Assembly: GCA_017654935.2 (NCBI GenBank)
Contig: CM065699.1
Span: 19,741,493 to 19,805,492 of the forward strand
Source: Phymorhynchus buccinoides
Taxonomy: Eukaryota; Mollusca; Gastropoda; Neogastropoda; Raphitomidae
DNA: 64,000 nt
Reading direction: 5' to 3'
Below, one piece after another: positions 24,549-64,000 of the stretch; the first letter of the stretch is position 1, and each line of letters starts with the position of its first letter. Made by a program: the position numbers and the translations under genes. The notes under the pieces were generated by a model, which was not told the DNA's origin, ran no database searches, and saw only the letters and a list, made by a program, of their open reading frames with translations.

Positions 24549-24660
24549 TTACACACACACACACACATTTGTACATAACAGGGACATGTACACACACACA
24601 ACACACACACACACACACACACACCAGGACACACCACCACACACACACACTACTCACACA
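24549..24660. repeat. CA microsatellites, left arm
   Basis: Broken CA tracts. The sequence at 24,700-25,080 repeats an 'AGCTAATTAAATTTG…GTTCCGTA' unit about four times, each followed by a CA tract. The right mirror (39,440-39,900) shows the same arrangement with TG tracts. Confidence 0.8.
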
Positions 24661-25556
24661 TTTGGGGAGCAGTTATTCTGACATCTGAAAATCAGTTGCT
24701 ACAAGACCTGAAACACATTTCAACTTTGTTGGAATCCGCAAGTTCTACACACCCACACCTCACATTTGGTCATTCTGAACATCTTAATTTGTGGGTACTA
24801 AAATGCCTGAGCTAATTAAATTTGCCTGAGAGCAAGTTCCGTAGGGAACACACACCCACACCCACAGACACACAACACAAACACACACACACATACACCA
24901 CACTTGGGTATGGGACATCTCTGATTTGAGTGCCTAAGCATGAATGATTAAAATTGACAATCCATTAATTCTGTAGCTCGAACACACACACACACACATT
25001 TGAAATATTCCGACATCTCTGATTTCAGTGACTAAAGGCCTGAGCTAATTAAATTTGTAATCCATAAGTTCCGTAAGGAAACGAGCATTCACTTACATAA
25101 GAAATGGAGAGAGAGAGAAAGGATTGCGCATGAGTTTCCGCTTCGCTTATACAAGTAAGTGACTGGGTTGAATCCAACTATGCAGAACCTTTATAAAATA
25201 ACTCATCTCTATTCTAGCAACGTCCCACATGCCTCACTGCCAGAGAGGACCGTAAATGGCTTATTCGGTATGATTGAGTTATAGACTCATTGCTGATATT
25301 TAGTTGTCACAAAGAATATTGTCTTGTTTGTAACATGCTCCGATGGAAAAAAGAACCTTCTCCTGGTAAGGGGGAAAAAAAAAGATAAAAAAAGAGGACG
25401 TTTTTTTTTTGTTTACGCGATGCAGAACTTTTTTTATTTTGTATTTTTTTTTTTTTTTTTTTGTTTTTTTTACCTTTTTTTTTTCTTTTTTTTTATTTTT
25501 TTTTTGGTGTTGTTTTTTTTTTTTTTTTGGTTGATGTTTTTTACTCTATTTCTTTG

Positions 25557-25664
25557 TGTTTTTTTTTCTTTTTCCGAAGGCGCATCTGTACATAGAGTGA
25601 AACCTGTTCACCTCGTGTGTACGACCCCGTTATTCATCCTCTCTGGTTTTTTTCTTTGTTTGCC
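25557..25664 (-). pseudogene. ZNFX1-like exon 5, left copy, almost erased
   Basis: Only the acceptor side survives (GGCAAACAAAGAAA on the - strand, and a bit of ACGGGGTCGTA). The remainder of the exon is replaced by a T-rich stretch at about 25,431-25,580 with no counterpart in the right arm. Correct mirror sequence resumes at about 25,430 and lower. Confidence 0.6.
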
Positions 25665-25734
25665 CTGAACACCATAAAGAAGAGGATTTTTATAACGAAG
25701 CAATGAAGCATACAATGGAAACTGACAAACATGC

Positions 25735-25885
25735 TTCCCCGTGGGGATACCCGGGGATCTTCTTTCGTATAAATAGTTTTCCCACCTTCTGGAAGTTCTG
25801 TGCTGTCATTCTGTTTGACTCTACCTTATCCTCTTCTGACAATCATCTAGAATTTTTCTGCCTTATATGGCCCATTGTCCTCCCT
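25735..25885. mobile_element. GCCTAACT-hairpin retroposon, half copy (left arm)
   Basis: Reverse of 38685-38840, seen as CCCCGTGGGGATACCCGGGG and CCACCTTCTGGAAGTTCTGT. Confidence 0.55.
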
Positions 25886-26182
25886 GTTTTTGAAACAAAA
25901 TCTTCAAAATAATTTTCTTTGGGGCTCCTCTGAAATCAGAATGTATTGACTGAATACAGAGGGGAGACCAGTGAAAACTGAAAAAAAAACCCAGACACAT
26001 ATGTACTCCACCCATTATAATTACGGCCCATATGGCCGTGGGAACAACATGGCATATCATTACACCCGCTTCGCATCTACCTAGGAACGAAAAAACAAAG
26101 AAGCAATTTCAAGACAATTTGGAAAAACTAGAGGAGAGACGACACAACAAAGACAATACTTCTGGAGATTGTGTTCATAACT

Positions 26183-26393
26183 AATTGGCCACTGCAATTA
26201 GGGTTATTAACGCCCTTGACAGCGAGAGTTAAGCCCTTGCTGGACAGTATTGAAAAGAGCATTCACTCTTGCAAAAGGCAGTGATCGCAGTGGCCTCAAA
26301 TAGGGTTATTGGTGAGAGTCATGCCCTTGCTGGTCAGTACCCAAGCATCTACCAAGGGCATTCATTCTTGCAAAAAGGCAGTCGTTGCAGTGG
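26183..26393. mobile_element. MITE-like palindromic element (GGCCACTGCAA ends), left arm
   Basis: Mirror of 38184-38394, from TTGGCCACTGCAATTAGGG to GTTGCAGTGGCCAATAAA. Confidence 0.55.
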
Positions 26394-26989
26394 CCAATAA
26401 AATAAAAAAGAGTAATATTAAGCAGCATCTGATCTGATTTCTCTAATCATCATTTTTATCTTTTTTGTTTGCCCTGAAAGCATAAGAGATGATTTAATCA
26501 AATTAATCCAAAGGAACAAAGGAATAATCTAGAAGTTTTGTTTTAAGTAGGCAACTGTCAGGATTTTATAAGCAGCAATCTTTTTTTTCTCAACAATAAC
26601 AAAAGAATGACAACATATAAATAACATGACAATTTATCACTTCATCAATGAACTAATGTAACTAAATACATTAAGAATAACCACTGGTACTTATGGTAAA
26701 TTTGGTAAGATAAAAGATAGGTTAATTTGTTATGTTGCTTTTCGCACGCATGTTCAAAACTTCCTTGTTTTACAACTCTTCAGACAGATTTAAAAAACAT
26801 GAAACACTAAACTTTTTGTTTCATCTCTGTTTCACTTTTCCTACATATTTTCCCCTTTTTTTTTCTTTATTCACACTAACAAAATATTTCGTAATTAGTT
26901 TCCATTTCGATTTTCCATAAATGATACCCTGAATTGTGTGCAATATATACAAAATAATCTTTTCATATAAAAAAAAACAATATTCTAAC

Positions 26990-27196
26990 CTCAAGAAAAT
27001 CTTCTCGTTCCAATCCATGTCCGAGAACATGGGAAGATGGGTGGTAATGTAGCAGAAATCGTCAGGGGTATGTCATCATCCTCCGTTAGGCCGTTCGCCG
27101 CTCTTTCGCTTTGTGCCATTGGCTTTAGCCCTTCTCCTCCGCTGGTTGGAGGTACTAGGTCATGCTTCTTGACACTGTGTCAGCAAGCCTTGAGAC
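26990..27196 (-). pseudogene. ZNFX1-like exon 4, left copy, frameshifted
   Basis: Both splice sites of exon 4 can be found, but the body has many small indels against 37389-37596 and no single frame carries the protein. Fragments such as EDDDIP remain recognisable. The indel-rich pattern with few clean substitutions suggests sequence error as much as decay. Confidence 0.7.
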
Positions 27197-27245
27197 CTGG
27201 GTATAATAATTACTACAAGTACAGTGAAATGCGGGTGGGTAAGTC

Positions 27246-28345
27246 AAAATTTTACCTACTTACTGTCGCCTATCCCACTCCGTGCATTGCCATCACAAGA
27301 CCCCTCCATCTGTTCCTGTCTCCTGGGCAGATCTCTCCAGCTGTCCCCAGGTGAGACCATATTTAGGGTTATGGGTCTAGGGTTAGGCCTTCCAGGTCGC
27401 GCTCGCCAGGTGGTCCTCAGCGGCCTCTCCTTCTTTCCCATGGGGGTTCCCCCTGAGGGTTGCCTTGTTGTGATGGGGCTGGCTTGCGGAGAAGTGTGGG
27501 CAATCATCTCCAGCGGCGCTGTGGATCTCCACCTCTGCAGGCTGCTGTGTACACAGTTCCTCATTTGCTGATGGTGTCAGGCCAGTGTACTCAGAGGATT
27601 TTCCTCAGACAGTTTTTTGAGGAAGGGCTGATCTTCGTTGTAGTTGTTACCATGTGCTTTGTTGTTAGTATAAGAGTTTTAAACGCCTTGGGCTAATTAG
27701 ATATGAAGCAGCGCGCACTCGCCCCAGCATCTAACAAGTCCGCCAAAAAGCTATGTAGCCACGTTATCACACAAAAAAGATATTACCGTATTTTACGGAC
27801 TATAAGGCGATACTTTTCTACCAGACTGAATCCCTGCGCCTTATAATGGTCACTGAGAATATAGTAAGGAAATAGAGCAACACAATCTAAAATTTTGTGT
27901 AAAATTTCGGGGGCGCACCTTATAATCAGGCGCGTCTTATAGTCAGTAAAATACGGGTACTTACACACCAAGCAGTGTTTCTATGTCCTTTAACTGATTT
28001 GACAGACATAAGAAACGTGGTCCTCCACGTCTCGGCCCAATAGAAAGAACGGACATTTACATGGTATTGAAGAGCATGATCTTGATGTTGACTGACAGGT
28101 CTCTGGAAGCCCACACTTTCTTAAGTTGGAGGAAAGCTGCCTGGCTTGCTGATTCTGATCTTCACATCAGCATCTGTCCTTCCTTGCTGTCGATGGCACT
28201 TCAAGGTAGGTGAAACATGTCTACCTCTTCTAACGCTTCGCTTTGAGCACAATGGGAGTTGCCTGGCAGCAGCGTTCACCTTCAGGACCGGCTCTTTCCC
28301 TGGTAATGTTCAGGCCCAACTTGGCAGTCTCTGCAAACAATAATA
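27246..28345 (-). mobile_element. LINE 3' fragment, left copy
   Basis: Mirror of 36262-37325 with the MITE at the same internal place (27784-27958), so both insertions predate the arm duplication or haplotype split. Confidence 0.72.
27784..27958. mobile_element. MITE with CCGTATTTTACGGACTATAA ends, left copy
   Basis: Best-preserved ends of this family: ACCGTATTTTACGGACTATA at one side and TTATAGTCAGTAAAATACGG at the other. Confidence 0.7.
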
Positions 28346-28714
28346 TGGTCTTTTCCTGCATTGTTGTTGTGTGCGGTTGTGATGATCTAATAGTCAAATT
28401 GAATTTGATCTTTGAGATTGACGATATTTGAAATTTAAAAAAACATAAGGTTTTGGCATAAGGATTATATAAGGACCAAGAAATTATTGTAAGCTATCCG
28501 GTATTTTGTGGTACCCATTTTTAGTTAGCTGGTTTCCATCTCACTTTCATTATGTCGGCAGCTTCTTCTCTCCCTGATAGACTGAAGATTCGTCATCCAC
28601 TCACAACTTAGCATCTGTGTCCGCGATTCCCTAAGACCTGGAGATAATCAATATAAACACCCCAAAGAGAGATTGAAGGGTAAAAAGAAGCCAGCCAAAG
28701 CAAAAAAAACTCAC

Positions 28715-28829
28715 CTTGGACCAAGCTGGCATCCTGTTCTTGCAGTACTTGCATGATGTCCGTTGAAGCAATCAACAGTGACAGAAGCAGCACACCCTTG
28801 GATGCGTAATTTGGAAGTTTGATGCACAC
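28715..28829 (-). CDS. ZNFX1: ZNFX1-like exon 3, left copy
   Basis: This is the mirror of 34937-35051 with the same 115-bp length, an intact acceptor and donor, and the reading VCIKLPNYASK…DASLVQ. It is the left-copy exon nearest to the gap. The two more upstream exons are missing on this side. Confidence 0.8.
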
Positions 28830-29475
28830 CTGACACACATTTAATAAATTATGTCTTCATTTCTTTGTTCAGCGGGGTCTGTGGTGTGTGTGTGTGTCTG
28901 TGTGTGTGTGGTGTGTGTGGTGTGTGTGTGTGTGTGTGATGTGTGTCTGTGACTGTAGTGTTGTGTGGTGTGTGTGTGGTGTGTGTGTGTGTGTGTGTGT
29001 GTTTGCTATAAATCTATCATCAAGCTGCTCCATTTACCTATGTGCAATAATTTACAAAATATATTATATATGTGCCGCCAGATCGACATTGCATTCAGTT
29101 TCCTCTATCCTCCAGATCCCTTTTTATTACGGTATAAGCTTTCAACTGTTGCTTCGGAGCTTCTTGTGCTGTTTCAGGAACAATCTCCTGGGAACAAAAT
29201 GCCTCTCTCCCTCCGTCACCGTGACTGACCTCTGCTTTCAAATCACATCTCAAAACCCACCGTTTCCCCAACCACAGAAGCTCATTCTTCTTTCCCTCCT
29301 CTCTCTTGCCTTTGGGTCAATTTCTAAAAACGTGAGTGTCGTCTTAGCTCTTGTGCGTCTTTGCATCGTCTTTTTGTTTTTGAATGAGTTGTGAAATTTT
29401 AACGTGGGTAGTGCGCTTCAATTTGATTCTTTTATATCAAGATTTTAGCGCTGCTAAATTACTGTGTGTGTGTCG

Positions 29476-29975
29476 NNNNNNNNNNNNNNNNNNNNNNNNN
29501 NNNNNNNNNNNNNNNNNNNNNNNNNNNNNNNNNNNNNNNNNNNNNNNNNNNNNNNNNNNNNNNNNNNNNNNNNNNNNNNNNNNNNNNNNNNNNNNNNNNN
29601 NNNNNNNNNNNNNNNNNNNNNNNNNNNNNNNNNNNNNNNNNNNNNNNNNNNNNNNNNNNNNNNNNNNNNNNNNNNNNNNNNNNNNNNNNNNNNNNNNNNN
29701 NNNNNNNNNNNNNNNNNNNNNNNNNNNNNNNNNNNNNNNNNNNNNNNNNNNNNNNNNNNNNNNNNNNNNNNNNNNNNNNNNNNNNNNNNNNNNNNNNNNN
29801 NNNNNNNNNNNNNNNNNNNNNNNNNNNNNNNNNNNNNNNNNNNNNNNNNNNNNNNNNNNNNNNNNNNNNNNNNNNNNNNNNNNNNNNNNNNNNNNNNNNN
29901 NNNNNNNNNNNNNNNNNNNNNNNNNNNNNNNNNNNNNNNNNNNNNNNNNNNNNNNNNNNNNNNNNNNNNNNNNNN
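29476..29975. other. Assembly gap, exactly 500 N
   Basis: The run of N is exactly 500 long, a typical placeholder for a gap of unknown size. The left side ends in a TG microsatellite that corresponds, inverted, to the CA tract at about 34,205-34,256. The contig therefore probably broke in a simple repeat, and the relative orientation of the two sides rests on scaffolding alone. Confidence 0.97.
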
Positions 29976-31249
29976 TTTGTTATGTTATGTTTTCAAACAG
30001 CAAATTAATTCTCTCCTTTTCTGTTATTTGCTCCTCGTTTGAAGAGAAGAATAACAAAGCAACAGAAAGCAACAAACTATATTAGAGCACACACTGCAAA
30101 GCTGCCAAGTTATAATAACTTAAGTTAAACTGAAGTGTTTATCACCTTCTGAGTTCTTTGCCTGCTATATTTTTGTCAAAGTACTGTGGTCCTTCCATCC
30201 GCGTGTGTTTGAGTGCATATGTGTTGTTTGTACGTGTGTGTTGTGGTGTGTGTGTAGTCTGTGTTTAGCGCACGTGTGTGTGTGTGCGCATGCGCGTGTG
30301 TGTATAATATATTTTTGTCGTTTATTCATTTATATTGCTTGCTGGTTTATTCATTTATTATTGTGAGCGCTTAGGGCTTTTTTAAGATTAGGCGCTATAA
30401 AATGCAAAAGTATTATTATTATTATGATTATTATTATTATTCTTTGAACTGGTTCTATTTATCTAGGCATGGGAAAAAAAAAAATGACATTTTCATTAAC
30501 TTACTAAGGGCAGAGAACGCCGAGTACCGTAACACTCCTTGTAACATTTAAACGTCCAAGTACTTTTAACGCTTGAGAGTTACAGCAAATTTGAAGGTAA
30601 TTATTCGGTTAATAAACCGGCTGAGTTATAAACCGCGCACCCGTTTTTCCCCCCCGTTGATGGGCGCTGGCTCTGGGAGTGACGCTCCTCCTCCCGTATC
30701 TTCTTCAATTTTTGTCGTGCCAGGCTTTGCCCGGGGCGTAGCAAGCCTGGGAAGAGAGATCAGGCAAATTGAAAGGCTAGAGTTCGGATTAAAAAGGAAT
30801 AATAGGCGGAGTTATATTTTTGGGACAAGGTGAAGCTGGGCGGTATGCGCCGCGAGCTTTTCTGAAAACCAAGTTCCCTATCCGGTTTGTGTGGGGGCAC
30901 GGGCGCTAAAGAACCGATAGGCAATCCGTCCCGTTTTGTGTTCAGCAGACAAGACAGACACACACACAAACACACACGGACACTTGGCTTTTTATTATAT
31001 GATTTGGAGACAAAAGCAGTGGGAAAAGCAACTTAACAGAAGGCAATACACTGCTGCTGAGTTGCTACCATATTTTAGCTCTTTAGCTCTTTTGTTGGTT
31101 GTTTGTTTTCTTGTTTAATATTTAATTGTTTAATGTTTTCTTTTTAATCAATGTAAATATGCGTGCAAGGCACTTAGACTAGAGCCCTTACTCACTGAGA
31201 ATGGGTGCTATATATATATATAAGAAATACACATTTAAAAAACCCCAAA
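29976..31249. other. Single-copy stretch upstream of the gene, no gene seen
   Basis: Holds a short TG tract (30,232-30,303), a GGCGCTATAAAATGCAAAAG plus ATT repeat tail (30,390-30,442) and a GC-richer part (30,640-30,930) containing ATGGGCGCTGGCTCTGGGAG at 30,660. That open frame ends before a possible donor (ACAAG|GTGAAG, about 30,832) and could be a first exon, but its phase and content give no support. A second GGGTGCTATATA tail is at 31,200. Confidence 0.4.
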
Positions 31250-31944
31250 AAACTTTGGACTATAAGGTGATACTTTTTTGTTCCCAGACTGAAACCCATG
31301 CGCCTCATAATACAACAAGCAAAATAGTAAGAAAGTGTAATTGCAAAATCTTTATTTAGCGTACACAGAGGTTCCGCTAGTCTACCAAAAGTTTCGGTGG
31401 ACAGTACTGGCAACAGGAAAATATTCCGGTACTGGCTATCACACAGCCGGTGCAATCAAACTTAATTCGCTGTGCAGAAAATATCTGTACATATATCTAT
31501 GCGATCGTAATGCGTCATTGTATGTTGCCTTTTAAGACCAAGTTACGTCACTTTTGTGATGTTGTCGTCATCATCAGACAAACAGAACGACAGAAAGACG
31601 TCAGAGGGGGTCGAGGGGAGAGCTACACAATCTATACAGATAAGAAACCGGACCAGCAGAGAGCGTGAAGCCCACAAGCGGGAACACAACCTTGCTATTT
31701 ACGTAAGCATGACGCAAAACTTTTATTGCGCATCTGCCTGACGTAGGTGTGTGACGCAGGGTCTTTCCTTTGCCAGCTCGAAAGAAATTCTCAGGTACCG
31801 GTACGCGATAACCGATGACATTAATTTTTATCGGTACTAGACCAAAAAATATCGGTAAAAACCGGCATATGCCGGTCTAACGGAACCTCTGGTACAATTT
31901 GGGGGGTGCGCTAATGCACGCCTTACAGTCCGAAAATTATGGTA
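31250..31944. mobile_element. GGACTATAAGG-type MITE split by a nested element
   Basis: Outer ends: CTTTGGACTATAAGGTGATA at the start and CCTTACAGTCCGAAAATTAT at the end. The interior GCGCCTCATAATACAAC block runs to 31,365 and resumes at 31,892 with TACAATTTGGGGGGTGCG. Confidence 0.65.
31366..31891. mobile_element. Nested inverted-repeat element (CAGAGGTTCCG ends)
   Basis: A 526-bp element with ends CAGAGGTTCCGCTAG and CTAACGGAACCTCTG (14 of 15 complementary). GTACA stands directly before (31361-31365) and after (31892-31896). The CAGAGG start resembles hAT ends, but the duplication seems to be 5 bp, so the family is uncertain. No transposase was seen. Confidence 0.68.
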
Positions 31945-31996
31945 CTTGCATTGCAAGTGAGTGAACTTGTGAAGTGTTTCTTTTTCTGTTTTCTAG

Positions 31997-62698
<30,702 letters not shown>

Positions 62699-63502
62699 GT
62701 AAGATAAGGACACCCGCCTTGGCATAAGGCTGTGTCAGACCAATTGACATAAGCTAGAACACCAAGGCTACATCAAAATGTTGTTATGTTCTGCATAGTT
62801 ATGCGGGGATTGTCTTTAGCCATGGCAAGCTCCTAGCATAACATCATCAGTCCAAAATCATCCGAAGTCGGAGTGTGGCTGCCCATGTGGCGGGGTAATA
62901 AAAAATGGTCACACACGTAATGTTCTCATCCCTAGTTGGTGTATTTGTACCATAGTGTTCAAGTGCTTCGCCTGTTGGGATGATCCCTGGCCAGGGAAGG
63001 ACAACATCAACAACATGTTATGACACATTTTTTTAGGGTTATATGCTATAAAGTACTATCATTCTACTCGAGAGAAAGCCAGAAGGTACTACCAGCATTG
63101 TTTTGTCTTTTTGTGATCAGATAGTACCTTCTGGCTTTCACCCGAGAAGAATGGTAGTAGCTTTTGGTACACACCCCTCATTATATCAATGGGTTAGCAA
63201 AGAGAAACAGATTTATTGAACAGCAGATTGAATGATTAAATAAATGATTGAGTGATTGATTGATGATTGAACAGCTGAATGATTGATAGATCGAGATTTA
63301 CAAAGTCTCCGATGATTGACTGAATGATTGATTGATGGATTGATGAAAATTGGATTTACTGAATAATTGAATCGTCGACGATTGATATACAGCATCGATC
63401 TGTGGTGATTAATTATCATCAAACAGTCTGGATTAATGAAATAGATTTACTGAATGATTGAACCGTTGATGATTGATATACAAAGTCTGCTGCGATGATT
63501 GA
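62699..63502. other. Intron 16 start, no exon seen
   Basis: Contains an inverted pair around 63,060-63,170 (GCCAGAAGGTACTA and TAGTACCTTCTGGC), probably a small MITE, and a region of diverged ATTGATTGAATGATTGA repeats (63,215-63,500). No further helicase exon was found up to the window end. Confidence 0.5.
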
Positions 63503-64000
63503 TTAACCCTTTCGCCGCCAGCCATTTTTCAGCCAAAAAAATACCATTAAACTTAACTGGGTAGAGAAAAAAATTGATCTGAAATATTGGGAGTTCCTCT
63601 GTGACATGTATCTTCTTCTTCGATCGCTCAGACAGTTTCCTGTCAATTATGAGCGCAGATGTGTCATGCTGCCGTTATGCGCCTAACTAAGAAATAGTTA
63701 GGCCCATCAAGTCCGACTTCGGCTGGAGGAAATGTTTTTGAAAGTGTTTTGTGAAAAAAGGCAGGAGAATGGACCGGTAAGGCAGAAAGATAGTAGATGA
63801 CAGTAAGCAAAGGGAAAAGGCAGAGTCAAAAAGAGTGACAGATTAGAGGAAGTTACAAGCACAGAACTTCCAGAAGGTGGGGGAACTCTTTATTCAAAAG
63901 ATCCCCCGGTATTCCCACGGGGGGTTGTGACATGTATAACATTCGGCCTATCCTTACCTCCCAAAATTAAGAAAATAGGGTCTTTGGATAACAGGCCCTG
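63503..64000. mobile_element. TTAA MITE interrupted by a retroposon, cut by window end
   Basis: It begins TTAACCCTTTCGCCGCCAGC. The MITE is split by the insertion at 63612-63925 and resumes with GTATAACATTCGGCCTATCC and the GGGTCTTTGGATAACAG block typical of the family. Its far end lies outside the window. Confidence 0.75.
63612..63925. mobile_element. GCCTAACT-hairpin retroposon with 12-bp target duplication
   Basis: A 314-bp element is bounded by TGTGACATGTAT at 63600-63611 and again at 63926-63937. It contains the hairpin CCTAACTAAGAAATAGTTAGG and a conserved ACTTCCAGAAGGTGGGGGAA segment. One end is a CTTCTTCTTC repeat, perhaps the tail of an element inserted on the - strand. No clear tRNA A/B boxes were seen. 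The long variable duplication points to retroposition. Confidence 0.75.

Larger units (their letters stand above)
4973..28829 (-). pseudogene. ZNFX1: ZNFX1-like helicase, inverted left copy (damaged or badly assembled)
   Basis: This is the mirror copy of the right gene. Reading the - strand from 28829 down to 4973 gives the same exon order from VCIKLPNY to EEAAE, mostly with identical exon lengths (115, 158, 187, 589, 360, 256, 158 and 259 bp). Exons 7, 8, 10, 11, 12, 13 and 14 are open and differ from the right copy by a few substitutions. Exons 4, 6 and 15 carry indels and exon 5 is largely replaced by T-rich sequence. The Walker A exon has six units, not three. The two most upstream exons and the motif III exon are absent. 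It may be a second haplotype placed in inverted orientation, a true inverted duplicate, or a decaying paralog. The indels cluster in stretches that look like uncorrected read noise, so 'pseudogene' is provisional. Confidence 0.7.

Noticed and set aside
25324..25668. Phe-rich membrane protein
   Set aside because: Translation of T homopolymers in a low-quality stretch with no counterpart in the right arm.
29384..30085. Open frames spanning the N gap
   Set aside because: They exist only because N codons are not read as stops.
30573..30833. First coding exon of the helicase
   Set aside because: No ATG at the frame start, no family similarity, and its donor phase cannot be tied to the phase-2 acceptor of 31997; left as a weak possibility only.

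Overview
The window is eukaryotic nuclear DNA. It is intron-rich, has long CA/TG microsatellites and minisatellites, and is packed with short DNA transposons, retroposed elements and LINE tails. A lophotrochozoan, probably a gastropod mollusc, fits the gene and the repeats, but I infer this from general resemblance and have not shown it. Only one host gene is recognisable: a ZNFX1-like (NFX1-type zinc-finger-containing protein 1) superfamily 1 RNA helicase. It appears once intact on the + strand, once as a mirror copy on the - strand, and once as a short third fragment.

Layout. Positions 1-3990 are a + strand fragment equivalent to about 57,400-61,200, and it becomes noisier from about 1,500 onward. 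At about 3,991-4,027 the sequence folds back on itself. From there to 29,475 the same locus runs in reverse (left arm, helicase exons on the - strand). A 500-base N gap (29,476-29,975) follows. Positions 29,976-34,245 are single-copy in this window and hold the two most upstream exons. From about 34,245 to 61,200 the right arm repeats the locus on the + strand, and the gene runs off the window past 62,698.

The + strand gene. Sixteen exons between 31,997 and 62,698 join with matching reading phases. They encode an arginine/glycine-rich N-terminus, a helical pre-helicase region, the conserved region before the helicase, the Q-like motif, Walker A (GPPGTGKT), motif Ia (TNHALDQFLE), a long helical insertion, motif II (EEAAE) and motif III (GDHRQLRP). 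The start codon exon, helicase motifs IV-VI and the zinc fingers are not seen. The left arm has the same exons from VCIKLPNY to EEAAE in reverse. Several of those (exons 4, 5, 6 and 15) are broken by indels.

Most notable. (1) The Walker A exon is an in-frame tandem array of a 117-bp unit, with three units on the right and six on the left; every unit carries its own splice acceptor. (2) Other exon edges of the same gene are also duplicated next to GAT/ATC microsatellites. (3) The arms differ by real-looking events: a hAT-like insertion facing a footprint-like empty site, a tRNA-headed retroposon facing a clean empty site, VNTR length changes and amino acid substitutions. They therefore look like two haplotypes or paralogs and not one molecule read twice. 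(4) The fold-back, the fixed-size gap and the noise gradient suggest that the mirror arrangement itself may be an assembly artefact. No complete mobile element and no structural RNA gene was found.
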